From positions 208,753 to 272,752 of the forward strand of contig DATJAY010000004.1 in assembly GCA_035515795.1 (NCBI GenBank): a stretch of 64,000 nt of DNA. The letters are read 5' to 3'. The position numbers and the translations under genes were made by a program. This DNA comes from Candidatus Acidiferrales bacterium (lineage in GTDB: Bacteria; Bacteroidota; Ignavibacteria; Kryptoniales; JAKASW01). The stretch's first letter is position 1, and each line of letters opens with the position of its first letter. Positions 38,554-47,800 of the stretch are shown here, piece by piece. Under the pieces are notes generated by a model. The model made no database searches. It worked only from the letters and a program-made list of their open reading frames with translations, and was not told the origin of the DNA.

Positions 38554-40047
38554 CTAGCCGGGCGAATCGGCCTCCAGCGACTCGGCTATCTCGTCCGTAC
38601 GTACTACCGGTAGTCTGACTGTAACAATTGTACCTTCCTCTTCCTGGCTTTCTATTTGAATTGAACCGCCATGTGCCTGCACGAGAAATCTCGAAATCGA
38701 GAGACCCAACCCCGATCCTCTTCTTGTACCGCTTGCCGACCTTGATTTATCAGCGCGATAGAACCTATCGAAAACATGGGGAAGATCGCTCGATGGAATT
38801 CCTATTCCCGTATCGATTATTTCAAGCCTTGCAAACTTGTCTTCGGTCTTCTGCACCACTTTCACAGTGCCGTTAGGTTTTGAATATTTTATCGCATTGT
38901 CGAGCAAGTTAATGAAAATGCTGAGAAGTTTATCTCTGTCCCCCTGTACGAAAACCTCCTCACTCTCATGCCCCGAGCCGCTCTTAACTTCGTAGTTTAC
39001 CCTGACACTATGCTGGGCGGCGTAGCCCGAGACTCGCGATATAGCGTCTAGAAGAAGTTCATCGATTCTCACCGGCTGCTTCAGGAGTGGAAGCTGACCG
39101 CTTTCGAGTCTGGCGATGGTCAGGAGATCATCAACAATATTAGTGATCCTCCTTATTTCCTCAACTGCGCTTTCAAGAATATTCTGGTAATCCTCGGGGG
39201 TCCTGGGATTTTTTAACGCCACTTCAATTTCGCCAAGCAAGATCGTAAGAGGGGTCTTCAGTTCGTGCGAGGCATCTGCTGTGAATTGTTTCTGGAGGTT
39301 GAATGCCTCCTCGATCCTGTCGAACATATCATTAAGTGTTCCGGACAAGCGTGAAATCTCGTCGTCAACTTTTCCTTTTTCGAGACGCTTGTCTAAGTGC
39401 TCTGCGGAAATCGACTGTGCCGTCCGTATTATCTTGTCGATCGGGTCGAAGGCTTTCTTCGCAACATAGAAACCTCCAAGTGCAGCCAGTAATATTGTCA
39501 GCGGCACCGAAATGAAAAGGAGGAGCCGAAATTGGAAGAGCGATTGATCAAGTGCCGCGGTATTCGAGGCGACCTGCACGAGATACCTTGGAATGCCGTT
39601 GTCGAGCACGGGGTAAGTGACCATTCGTAGTTTTCCATCCGTATTCAACCGCTTCGAGAACGAATTGTCAAGCGTCTCGAAAACCTGATGCTGACTCAGT
39701 GCTAGACCGAGAACCTCCGGTCCGACAGGCAATGCAAAATTCCTCAGGTTGGCGGACTTTATTATTATGTTTCCATCAAAGGACAAAACCTGTATGTACT
39801 TGTTTGTGCCGAACGGAAGAACAAAAGGACGCTGAGTCAATCCGGATATTATCTCCTGTTCCAGAAATTCGTCTCCCTTTATCAGTCCAACGACTTCGAG
39901 TGCGTCGTTACTCAGGTTGAGGTCGAAATTCTGCGCACTTTGCCTCGCATAAACCAGATACAATGCCGCAACAAAAACAGAGAGCGTAACTCCGAAGATA
40001 ATTGCAAAAAGAAAAATTATTTTAGATCTAATCGACCGTATCTTCAT
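38554..40047 (-). CDS. HAMP-containing sensor histidine kinase (CusS type)
   Basis: 497 residues. Membrane helix at about 10-30, a ~130-residue periplasmic sensor, second helix at about 170-195, HAMP, HisKA with FTADASHELKTPLTILLGE, and ATPase motifs INLLDNAIKYSKP, IDTGIGIPSSD, GSGLGLSISRFLVQAHGG. General build is that of OmpR-linked kinases such as CusS or ArlS. It overlaps the end of its regulator gene by 20 bases. The signal is unknown; metal or envelope stress would be typical for the group. Confidence 0.93.
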   Translation of the reverse strand: MKIRSIRSKIIFLFAIIFGVTLSVFVAALYLVYARQSAQNFDLNLSNDALEVVGLIKGDEFLEQEIISGLTQRPFVLPFGTNKYIQVLSFDGNIIIKSANLRNFALPVGPEVLGLALSQHQVFETLDNSFSKRLNTDGKLRMVTYPVLDNGIPRYLVQVASNTAALDQSLFQFRLLLFISVPLTILLAALGGFYVAKKAFDPIDKIIRTAQSISAEHLDKRLEKGKVDDEISRLSGTLNDMFDRIEEAFNLQKQFTADASHELKTPLTILLGEIEVALKNPRTPEDYQNILESAVEEIRRITNIVDDLLTIARLESGQLPLLKQPVRIDELLLDAISRVSGYAAQHSVRVNYEVKSGSGHESEEVFVQGDRDKLLSIFINLLDNAIKYSKPNGTVKVVQKTEDKFARLEIIDTGIGIPSSDLPHVFDRFYRADKSRSASGTRRGSGLGLSISRFLVQAHGGSIQIESQEEEGTIVTVRLPVVRTDEIAESLEADSPG

Positions 40048-40711
40048 CTTTGAGAACGTATCCTGCTCCTATGACTGTATGGATCAGCTGTTTCTTAAAA
40101 TCCTTATCCACTTTTTGACGCAAAAGTTTGACATAGACATCGATTACATTCGATTCCATGTCGAAGTTGACATTCCATACGTGTTGAGCGATGTGAACCC
40201 TTGAGAGAGTTTTTCCATTATTACGCATGAAGTATTCGAGGAGAGCGAATTCCCTTGAGGTCAGCCTGATCTGCCTCCCGTCGCGCTCGACTTTTCGAGA
40301 CACGGGATCGAGCATAAGTTCGCCGACCTGAAGGGTCGACGACTTATCCTGACTTTTCCTTCGCAACAATGCGCGAACTCTCGCAAGCAATTCCTCAAAG
40401 TGGAACGGTTTGGTGAGGTAATCATCGGCACCTGAATCAAGTCCGCGAACTTTTGCCTCGGTATCTCCTATCGCCGTCAGCATCAAAATCGGCGAGTCAA
40501 TTTTCCTTCCGCGAATTCTCTGGCACGTCTGGACTCCATCCTGCACGGGAAGAAGTATGTCGAGGATGATCAAATCGTAATCATTATGAGATGCGAGATC
40601 CTCGCCTTGTCTACCGTCATAGGCGACATCCACCGCGTAAGATTGCTCCTCCAACCCCTTTTTTATGAAAGAGGCGACTTTCTTTTCATCTTCCACCACT
40701 AGAATTCGCAA
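40028..40711 (-). CDS. OmpR-family response regulator
   Basis: 227 residues. Receiver with VVEDEKKVASFIKKGL, phosphoacceptor in LIILDILLPVQDG, TAIGD and LTKPFHFEELLARVRALLRR; then an OmpR/PhoB winged helix (LTSREFALLEYFMRNNGKTLSRVHIAQHVW; VIDVYVKLLRQKVDKDF; TVIGAGYVL). TTG start at 40711 after AAGGA. First gene of the pair with the kinase on the minus strand. Closest in character to CusR/ArlR-like regulators. Confidence 0.94.
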   Translation of the reverse strand: MRILVVEDEKKVASFIKKGLEEQSYAVDVAYDGRQGEDLASHNDYDLIILDILLPVQDGVQTCQRIRGRKIDSPILMLTAIGDTEAKVRGLDSGADDYLTKPFHFEELLARVRALLRRKSQDKSSTLQVGELMLDPVSRKVERDGRQIRLTSREFALLEYFMRNNGKTLSRVHIAQHVWNVNFDMESNVIDVYVKLLRQKVDKDFKKQLIHTVIGAGYVLKDEDTVD

Positions 40712-40918
40712 AGTGTATTCCTTGAGTAATTAGTTCGAAAAAGGTACTGAATATCCATGAGATATGATTTGCAGCTATCTGTTTTAAAATATCTTTTGAG
40801 GATGTGAAAATCAATTATATGTAGAATAAACCAATGGTTTTGAGTTTCTCGTTTGTTGTGTGTAGATTTTTGTAAAGCGCTTCTAATAACAAATGACAGG
40901 TCACGGGGAGTTGGACTG

Positions 40919-42598
40919 ATGAGGAAGATTCGGCCGTATTATTTTTCAAAACTTCGCACATCTGATTTTTTGTCGTTCTACATGAGGGTACGGAGCTGCG
41001 ACGGGATTGTCTGTTTTGATTTTGAAGACAGCATAGATGATCCGGATAAGACTCTTGCAAGGAAGCTGAAAGAAGATCAGCGCAGTGCGGTCGTCAAGTT
41101 GTTGAAATCGATGAAGTTGGATGACGAGATGAACGGGATCGGCATCAGGGTTAATTCCTGCCGCTCGGAATTTATTCAGGAGGATTTGGACGCGATAAAT
41201 TCCCTGAGAAATTTGCACTCGATATTTTTGTCGAAGGCGGAACACTCGCATGAGGTCGCACAGCTCATGAATAACTTGACGGCTGACGTTGAAGAAATAA
41301 TACCGATAATAGAAACCAGGGCGGGTTTTGACTGCGCCGGAGAAATACTCTCATTTCAGAATTCGAAATTAAAGTCGATCGCTTTCGGTCATTGTGATTT
41401 CAATTTGAGCACAAATTGCTTTCCTTTTCATCATCAGGACTCGGCGGAATACTGGGAATGGATTTCCTTTCTCAATAGAAAGGCAAAGGAAGCCGGAAAA
41501 AAGCTGATCAACTCTGTAGTTCTGTCACTCAACGATGAGAAATTGTTTCAATGGGTTTTAAGGAAACTTACCGAATACCCTTCGGTCGAAGGGCAGGCTG
41601 TTTTGAGCATGAAGCAGACAGAATGGTGCTCGCGAGCACAGTTTGAGTTTTCAAACGTCGGTGTTGGCAGGTGGAAAAAAGCCCGCAAGCCGGATTTCGA
41701 TATTGCGATCTCGGTTGTCGATAATTTTCAGAGCCACCGTTTAGAGGGAAAGTCTTTTGCCCTTGATAAGAACAGGACAGTGACCAGTCCTCAGGAGTAT
41801 ACCGCAGCAAGATCGTATCTAGAGCAATTCAATGCGGGCAAGAATATGCTTATAGTCGGAGGCTGTCTTCCGATCCAGTATAATATTCCAAAGGATAGAA
41901 CGTACCACTATACTCTCGTGAAGCTCCTCGAGAAAAAACATCTTAAGTTTGACGTGGCAATCATTCGATACGAGACACTGTCGCGGTGTCTGGAAAAAAT
42001 CATGACAGCGGCAAGAAATATTCGCATCGATGTGTTGATGTTTAATCTTCGAACCGAGCCTTTGGTGAGAATATCGAAGATACTCTATAAGTATGTTAAT
42101 GATGAAGGAGATTTGAAACGCTCGTTGAATCTCCCTTATTTAGGAATATTGAATGCCGAAAGGTATGATCCGCTAAATGTAAAACTTCTCACTTCGGATA
42201 CCGGTTCAAAAAGGAAGGAAAAGAAATGGAGGCATCTCTTAGTTGAGGCCAATTGCGTATTCGGAGCTTTGATTGGGAATAGATCCTTTGTATTGAGGAA
42301 ATATGAAGAGTTGTTTCTGGGCATAAACAAGTTTTGCGTTGAGAATAATATCAAACTCCTGGTCCTTGGGCCGGCGACAAGACCATCTTCCGGATTTGAG
42401 AACAAGCTCGCCGAAGATGTGAACGACAGGTTTTCGAGAATTGCGGAGGTCTCGGGAATCTCTTACGTCGATGTCATGGGCACTCACGATGAATCGGGAA
42501 ATGATCTGTTCTTCGAAAATGGAATACATGTTAGTCAAGCCGGACATGACAGGATGGCGAAAATGTTATTTGAGAAGATGCTTGGCGAAGTGCTGTAA
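40919..42598 (+). CDS. Fusion of a CitE/HpcH-type lyase domain and an SGNH-hydrolase-like domain
   Basis: 559 residues. ATG 40919 chosen (GGGGAG upstream); 40853 would add 22 unlikely residues. Residues ~1-285 look like the HpcH/HpaI aldolase-citrate lyase beta fold: IVCFDFEDSIDDPDK, then IIPIIETRAGFDCAGEIL (metal-binding Glu) and AFGHCDFNLSTN (Asp). Residues ~300-559 look like an SGNH/GDSL hydrolase: a strand NMLIVGGCLPIQ where GDS is expected, LLVLGPATRPSSG, and the last block FFENGIHVSQAGHDRMA. In that part the nucleophile position reads Cys and the D of DXXH reads N, so activity is doubtful. I do not recognise this fusion. It stands alone, 130 bases before an enoyl-CoA hydratase gene. Confidence 0.65.
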   Translation: MRKIRPYYFSKLRTSDFLSFYMRVRSCDGIVCFDFEDSIDDPDKTLARKLKEDQRSAVVKLLKSMKLDDEMNGIGIRVNSCRSEFIQEDLDAINSLRNLHSIFLSKAEHSHEVAQLMNNLTADVEEIIPIIETRAGFDCAGEILSFQNSKLKSIAFGHCDFNLSTNCFPFHHQDSAEYWEWISFLNRKAKEAGKKLINSVVLSLNDEKLFQWVLRKLTEYPSVEGQAVLSMKQTEWCSRAQFEFSNVGVGRWKKARKPDFDIAISVVDNFQSHRLEGKSFALDKNRTVTSPQEYTAARSYLEQFNAGKNMLIVGGCLPIQYNIPKDRTYHYTLVKLLEKKHLKFDVAIIRYETLSRCLEKIMTAARNIRIDVLMFNLRTEPLVRISKILYKYVNDEGDLKRSLNLPYLGILNAERYDPLNVKLLTSDTGSKRKEKKWRHLLVEANCVFGALIGNRSFVLRKYEELFLGINKFCVENNIKLLVLGPATRPSSGFENKLAEDVNDRFSRIAEVSGISYVDVMGTHDESGNDLFFENGIHVSQAGHDRMAKMLFEKMLGEVL

Positions 42599-42727
42599 AC
42601 AATTCTCTTTTTGTTGCCCTCCGACATTTGTTACTTTGCCGGCGAATGATCATATTTTTAGTGAAGGTATCGTGGTTTGAGGTGTGAATAGAATCAATTA
42701 CTGGAACATTTCTAAATGGAGCAATAG

Positions 42728-43507
42728 GTGGGCAAGAGAGTAGATTTGGTCGTAAAAGGCAAGATCGCGTATCTGATACTAAATCGCCCTGAAAAAAGAA
42801 ATGCCATGGATGATTTAGCAGTTGAAGAGTTAACGGGATATTTCAAGCAGGCCGATTCCAACCAGAATCTCAGGGCGATCGTGTTCGGCGGAAAAGGCTC
42901 CGCATTTTCATCAGGAGCAGACCTAAATTATCTATTGAAGCTCTCTCAGAGTTCACAGTCCGCGAATCTCGATGACTCCATGGCGCTTAAGAATCTCTTG
43001 CTGTCGGTTTACACGAGCAGAAAACTTGTTTGTGCGGTCGTGAGGGGTCCGGCACTTGCAGGAGCTTTCGGGTTGGTCTTGTCGTGTGACATTATTTTCG
43101 CTTCGGAAAGAGCGAAGTTCGGATTTACAGAAGTGAAGGTCGGGTTTGTGCCGGCGATTGTCATGAAAATTGCACTCAGAAAAATGACGGAGCCGAATGT
43201 AAGGAAATTGGTTTTAACGGGAAGGGTAATTGATGCGGCAGAGGCACTCAGAATGGGATTGATACCGGAAATCATAAGCGATCACGAAATCGACTCGCAC
43301 GTTGACGACTTCCTGAGAGAGTTCGTATCAGGCACGAGCAAAAAGGCGATCGAGCTGACAAAAGAAATGTTATCACAGGTGAAGGACCTGACTCTGGAAG
43401 ACGCGCTGAAGTATGGCGCCATGATGAACGCGAAGGCGCGTTCCCTGGAGGATTTCAAAAAAGGTATTGAAGCATTTTTAAATAAAAAACATTTGGAGTG
43501 GGACTAG
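42728..43507 (+). CDS. Enoyl-CoA hydratase/isomerase family protein
   Basis: 259 residues, crotonase fold. Seen: AYLILNRPEKRNAMDD, the oxyanion-hole and CoA-binding segment GGKGSAFSSGADLNYLLKLS, and AVVRGPALAGAFGLVLSCDIIFASERAKFGFTEVKVGFVPA. At the first catalytic position the AGAFGL stretch has Ala/Phe where many hydratases have Glu, while TEVKVGF keeps a Glu, so isomerase or another crotonase activity is possible. GTG start at 42728. Its stop shares one base with the GTG of apt. Confidence 0.85.
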   Translation: MGKRVDLVVKGKIAYLILNRPEKRNAMDDLAVEELTGYFKQADSNQNLRAIVFGGKGSAFSSGADLNYLLKLSQSSQSANLDDSMALKNLLLSVYTSRKLVCAVVRGPALAGAFGLVLSCDIIFASERAKFGFTEVKVGFVPAIVMKIALRKMTEPNVRKLVLTGRVIDAAEALRMGLIPEIISDHEIDSHVDDFLREFVSGTSKKAIELTKEMLSQVKDLTLEDALKYGAMMNAKARSLEDFKKGIEAFLNKKHLEWD

Positions 43508-44028
43508 TGAATATCGAAAACAAGATCAGGACTGTGCCAGACTTTCCCAAGAAGGGGATCATGTTCCGGGATATCACAACTTTGCTCAAAGATAAAGATG
43601 GGTTTGCGTACGCGATTGAGAAGTTTTATGAGCATTATAAGAATAAACAGATTGATAAAGTCGTGTCGGTGGAGTCGAGAGGCTTCATTTTCGGGAGCGC
43701 GCTCGCATACAAATTGGGAGCTGGCTTTGTGCCGATTCGCAAGCCTGGAAAACTTCCCGCGGAGGTCATCCGGCAGGAATATCAGCTTGAATACGGCACA
43801 GACTCAATGGAGATACACAGGGATGCGATCCAGCCGGGCGACAGAGTATTGGTACACGATGATCTTCTTGCCACCGGCGGAACGGTTGCTGCCGCATGCA
43901 AACTTTTGGAACGACTTCAGGGAAAAGTCGAGGGGATATGCTTCCTGATCGAGCTGACTCCATTGAACGGCAGGAAAGCAATTCCGGATATAGATGTTTT
44001 TTCTTTGATCAAGTACGATGTAGATTGA
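43507..44028 (+). CDS. apt: Adenine phosphoribosyltransferase
   Basis: 173 residues. GTG 43507 is eight bases after GGAG and gives the usual N-terminus (NIENKIRTVPDFPKKGIMFRDITTLL). Seen: SVESRGFIFGSALAYKLG, RKPGKLPAEVI and PRPP loop VLVHDDLLATGGTVAA. Salvages adenine to AMP. Overlaps the enoyl-CoA hydratase stop by one base. Confidence 0.96.
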   Translation: MNIENKIRTVPDFPKKGIMFRDITTLLKDKDGFAYAIEKFYEHYKNKQIDKVVSVESRGFIFGSALAYKLGAGFVPIRKPGKLPAEVIRQEYQLEYGTDSMEIHRDAIQPGDRVLVHDDLLATGGTVAAACKLLERLQGKVEGICFLIELTPLNGRKAIPDIDVFSLIKYDVD

Positions 44029-44050
44029 CCTTGTCGTCCTTGTCAAGGTC
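44027..44050. repeat. Hairpin after apt, possible relic of the REP family at 52-54 kb
   Basis: GACCTTG (44027-44033) pairs with CAAGGTC (44044-44050), and CTTGTCAAGG lies inside. The core CCTTGTCAAGG is shared with the REP hairpins near the transposase, but the second full arm is missing. It could equally be an ordinary 3' hairpin of apt. Confidence 0.35.
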
Positions 44051-44199
44051 GACAGACCATGGCATTTGACGATGACCGGGTTTCTTTTAGATTCGGAAAA
44101 TTGAACGGATTTCTTTAACTTTCACCTAGAACATTGAGGTTGGGTCTAATTAGTTCTATTGCAGTTCAGTAAAATTTATTTTTAAATTCGAGCGAGGGA

Positions 44200-45096
44200 A
44201 TGGAAAAGGTAGTTCAGTACACCGCATACAGAGATCTCAAGCTTTTCCGCCGTGGAAAAGTCCGGGATGTTTATGAGCTTTCGAATTCACTGCTCTTTGT
44301 GGCGACCGACAGGATAAGTGCTTTCGACGTCATCTTGCCGAATGGGATTCCCTTCAAAGGCAAGGTACTCAACCAGATGTCGAAGTTTTGGTTTGACTTC
44401 ACTCAGAAGATCATCAAGAATCATGTCGTCTCGGCGGATGTCACGGCTTACCCGGCAGAATGCTTGAAGTACGGCGGCGAGCTTGACGGCCGGAGCATGA
44501 TTGTAAAGAAGACAAGACCGCTCCCGTTGGAATGCATTGTGCGCGGATACATAAGCGGCTCGGGCTGGCTCGATTACCAGCGAACCAAATCTATCTGCGG
44601 GGTCCTTCTGCCGGTTGGCCTGCGGGAATCGGAGAAACTGCCGGAACCGATTTTCACACCATCGACAAAAGCGGAAATAGGGGTCCATGATGAGAACATA
44701 AGTTTCGACAAGGCGGTCAATTTGGTGGGAAAGGATGTTGCCGAGAAAGTGCGCGATTATGCGATAGAAATTTACAGAACGGCATCATGGCACGCAGAGA
44801 ACAAGGGGATCATAATTGCGGATACTAAAATGGAATTCGGCGCGGACGAAAATGGTGAGCTGGTTTTGATCGACGAGCTGCTGACGCCCGATTCGTCCAG
44901 ATTCTGGGACATGGCACATTATCAAGTTGGAAAATCGCAGCCAAGCTTTGACAAGCAATTCGTTCGCGATTATTTGATTTCTATAAAATGGAGCAAGAAG
45001 CCGCCCGCACCGAATCTGCCTGACGAGATTATCCGCGTGACAAGCGAGAAATACCTGCAGGCATTGAGCGTGCTCGCGGGAATTACGCTCGGTTGA
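44200..45096 (+). CDS. purC: Phosphoribosylaminoimidazole-succinocarboxamide synthase
   Basis: 298 residues, the longer yeast Ade1-like form. Makes SAICAR from CAIR and aspartate in purine synthesis. Seen: [80 protein letters not shown] and [31 protein letters not shown]. All ATP- and substrate-binding blocks are kept. No other pur gene is near. Converges on the GT9 gene with 11 bases between stops. Confidence 0.97.
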   Translation: MEKVVQYTAYRDLKLFRRGKVRDVYELSNSLLFVATDRISAFDVILPNGIPFKGKVLNQMSKFWFDFTQKIIKNHVVSADVTAYPAECLKYGGELDGRSMIVKKTRPLPLECIVRGYISGSGWLDYQRTKSICGVLLPVGLRESEKLPEPIFTPSTKAEIGVHDENISFDKAVNLVGKDVAEKVRDYAIEIYRTASWHAENKGIIIADTKMEFGADENGELVLIDELLTPDSSRFWDMAHYQVGKSQPSFDKQFVRDYLISIKWSKKPPAPNLPDEIIRVTSEKYLQALSVLAGITLG

Positions 45097-45107
45097 ATCG
45101 TATGCGG

Positions 45108-46115
45108 TTATATGCCCAGCAATTCTGTCGCAGCTTCGTAAACCATCTGAGGCGTTGTTCCCAGCATGCAGCGGAAATGTTTTTTCGGGCATGATTCCTT
45201 CCCGATGTGTGAACATGGACGACAACTCAACCCGCTGACCTCCATGATTTTAGTCTCAACCCCGTAAGGGAAAAATCCTAATTCCTTCACGCTCGAGCCG
45301 AATATGGCAACAATTTTTTTGCCGAGCGCGTTCGCCGCGTGCATCAGGAATGAATCGTTCGTGATAACCAGATCTGCGTGAGAAAGCATCGCGGCACTCT
45401 CGAGCATAGTCAGCTTCCCGCTGAGACTGCTAACTCCGCCGGCTCTTTCGATGGCGCCGCATATCTCTGCATCTTCCCGCCCTCCGATCAGGACAACATG
45501 GTCCTGCACAGATATCATCTTGGCAAGCGCAATCCAGTTTTCAACAGGCCAGCGCTTCGTGAAATGCTTTGATCCGGGGCAAAGGAATATTGTCCTGTCT
45601 CCTCTGGAAGCCAGCGTTTCCCAAATTTCGTTGGTCTTCTCCTTCATGCCCGGGGGGAAAAAAATATCAGGCTTCGAAACCTGTGTTATTGTCTTGTCGT
45701 AGACCTGCGCGTATTTTAGAGCGACAGGACGTACCTCACGAAAGAGATTTAGTTTCATCTTTACGAGTGCTGCTCGCTTGAAAATCTCCTTTCTGATCGT
45801 TCCGATTCTTTTTGAAGTCCCCTTTCTCAAGTAAATGCTTCTGAAATTGTTCTGAAGGTCTAAAGTGGAGTCGAATCTTTCGCCGAGCAGTTGCTGTCTC
45901 AGTCTCTCGAGTTGAACGAGATCCGTATTTTCCTGAACTAAATGCACGGTGCTTATGTTAGGGTTATATTGAATAAGGTCGGAATAAATTGACTTTACGA
46001 CAAAATGAATTTCGGAATCAGGTTCTTTTTCTTTTATCAACTTAAGGAGAGGCGAAGTAAGAATGATATCGCCCGCCGAGCTTAATCTTATCAGGAGCTT
46101 TTTTGACATTGGCAT
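45108..46115 (-). CDS. Glycosyltransferase family 9 (heptosyltransferase-like)
   Basis: 335 residues (ATG 46115, or ATG 46109 two codons later). GT-B fold: KKLLIRLSSAGDIILTSPLLKLIKE at the start, FLCPGSKHFTKRWPVENWIALA, VVLIGGREDAEICGAI and the donor-site stretch LVITNDSFLMHAANALGKKIVAIFGSS. These match ADP-heptose:LPS heptosyltransferases. Conserved cysteines near the end (SGLSCRPCSHIGKESCPKKHFRCM) are common in this branch. The sugar is inferred from family; no LPS cluster surrounds it. Confidence 0.88.
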   Translation of the reverse strand: MPMSKKLLIRLSSAGDIILTSPLLKLIKEKEPDSEIHFVVKSIYSDLIQYNPNISTVHLVQENTDLVQLERLRQQLLGERFDSTLDLQNNFRSIYLRKGTSKRIGTIRKEIFKRAALVKMKLNLFREVRPVALKYAQVYDKTITQVSKPDIFFPPGMKEKTNEIWETLASRGDRTIFLCPGSKHFTKRWPVENWIALAKMISVQDHVVLIGGREDAEICGAIERAGGVSSLSGKLTMLESAAMLSHADLVITNDSFLMHAANALGKKIVAIFGSSVKELGFFPYGVETKIMEVSGLSCRPCSHIGKESCPKKHFRCMLGTTPQMVYEAATELLGI

Positions 46116-46223
46116 TCTTAAAAGTTATGAATTAGACGATGCAGTTTCAAATGTCGGGGAAAAAATTGGTTTGCATCTTGACTGAGACGAAAATAAATTC
46201 TCAGAAGACGTGAGAGGAGAATT

Positions 46224-47765
46224 ATGAAGACATTGCCGCACACGATAGAGGAGCTCAAGAGATCCGGGTACAAAGTGCTGCCGGTGAAGGAAGAGATTAG
46301 AAAAAATCTTTCCGCGAAATTGGAAAAAGGAGAGGCGCTATTCCCGGGAATAATCGGGTACGAGAAAACTGTAATCCCGGCCATCATCAATGCACTTCTT
46401 GCCAGGCACGATCTTATTCTTCTCGGCCTGCGCGGTCAGGCGAAGACGAGAATTGCCCGGAGCCTCATCTGCCTCCTGGACGAATTTGTGCCGGTGATAA
46501 AAGGATGCGAGATAAATGACAATCCCTATAACCCGGTCTGCAAACGGTGTGTCGATCTCGTGAGCGAACATGGCGATGACGTGGAAATCGAATGGCTCCC
46601 TCCGGATCGGAGATACGGAGAGAAACTTGCGACTCCAGATGTGACAATCGCCGATCTCATAGGGGATATCGATCCGATAAAGGCGGCAGTGCAGAAGCTT
46701 CACTATTCGCACGAGGGTGCGATACATTTCGGAATCATCCCGAGAACGAATCGCGGTGTTTTCACTATCAATGAGCTCCCCGATCTCCAGCCGAGAATTC
46801 AAGTCGGACTCTTCAACATCATGGAAGAAAAAGATATTCAAATCCGCGGATTCAATGTCAGGATTCCCCTGGATGTTTTGATGGTTTTCACCGCCAATCC
46901 GGAAGATTATACGAACCGCGGCAATATTATCACGCCTTTGAAAGACAGGATCGACTCCCAGATTCTCACGCACTATCCGCACAGTATCGATGATGCGATG
47001 AAGATCACCGAGCAGGAAGCGTGGACCAGGCGCGGCAACGGAAGAGAAGTTGTGATGCCCCATTATTTGAAAGAGGTTATAGAGGAGATCGCATTCCAGG
47101 CACGCGGCAGCGAATTCGTCGATCAGAAGAGCGGAGTCAGCGTCAGGATGACGATCTCCGTAATGGAAAATCTCATCAGCAGTGCGGAACAGCGCGCAAT
47201 TATCAACAATGAAAAGGTGATCGTCCCGAGAATATGCGACCTCCAGCAGGTTCTGCCGGGCATGACGGGGAAATTGGAACTCGTATTTGAAGGCGAGCAG
47301 GAAGGTTCCGTTAAGGTGAGTCGCGCGCTTATCGGCAAAGCCGTCAGAGAGACTTTTAAAAAGTATTTTCCGGACCCGCTGCAGAAAAAAATGCGCGGCG
47401 GACAAAGCGAGGAGATGAAGAAAACTGCGAGGCAGAGCGAGGTCACGAGTTACAGCAAGGAAGACGAGTATTCTCCGATTATCAACTGGTTCGAATCCGG
47501 CAACAAGGTTGAGGTCGCCGACGACATGGCATTCGACGATTACTATTCCCAGCTTTGCAAGGTGGCACACTTAAAGGATGTCGTGAAAAAACACATGAAT
47601 GTCGATGAATCGAAGAGGTACGAATTTGCCACTTCGATGGAATTCGTTCTGGACGGCCTGCATCAATTTTCGAGGATAGCGAAGGACGATACGGAGAACG
47701 TCGTTGCATACAAGGATTTGGTCGGAAGTATTTTCCCGCCGAAGGAAAGGTTCGACGAAGATTAG
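46224..47765 (+). CDS. MoxR/BchI-type AAA+ ATPase
   Basis: 513 residues. The AAA+ core lies between about 40 and 330: Walker A region LILLGLRGQAKTRIARSL, a cysteine-containing insert NPYNPVCKRCVDL, Walker B region RGVFTINELPDLQPRIQ (Asn where Asp is usual), sensor 1 MVFTANPEDYTNRG and the arginine region LKDRIDSQILTHYP. The C-terminal ~180 residues are charged and helical. MoxR-type ATPases act with VWA proteins to remodel or insert metal into targets; a VWA gene follows at 48530 with an MBL gene between. The NELPDL form appears characteristic of this branch rather than an inactivating change. Confidence 0.85.
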   Translation: MKTLPHTIEELKRSGYKVLPVKEEIRKNLSAKLEKGEALFPGIIGYEKTVIPAIINALLARHDLILLGLRGQAKTRIARSLICLLDEFVPVIKGCEINDNPYNPVCKRCVDLVSEHGDDVEIEWLPPDRRYGEKLATPDVTIADLIGDIDPIKAAVQKLHYSHEGAIHFGIIPRTNRGVFTINELPDLQPRIQVGLFNIMEEKDIQIRGFNVRIPLDVLMVFTANPEDYTNRGNIITPLKDRIDSQILTHYPHSIDDAMKITEQEAWTRRGNGREVVMPHYLKEVIEEIAFQARGSEFVDQKSGVSVRMTISVMENLISSAEQRAIINNEKVIVPRICDLQQVLPGMTGKLELVFEGEQEGSVKVSRALIGKAVRETFKKYFPDPLQKKMRGGQSEEMKKTARQSEVTSYSKEDEYSPIINWFESGNKVEVADDMAFDDYYSQLCKVAHLKDVVKKHMNVDESKRYEFATSMEFVLDGLHQFSRIAKDDTENVVAYKDLVGSIFPPKERFDED

Positions 47766-47800
47766 AATTGTCTGAAGGAATTCATTCAGGTGGTTCACTC

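Noticed and set aside
46338..47570. Long open frame of 410 codons on the minus strand
   Set aside because: It lies fully opposite the MoxR-type ATPase gene, which has clear AAA+ motifs. The antisense product has no recognisable domain and is a by-product of codon use.
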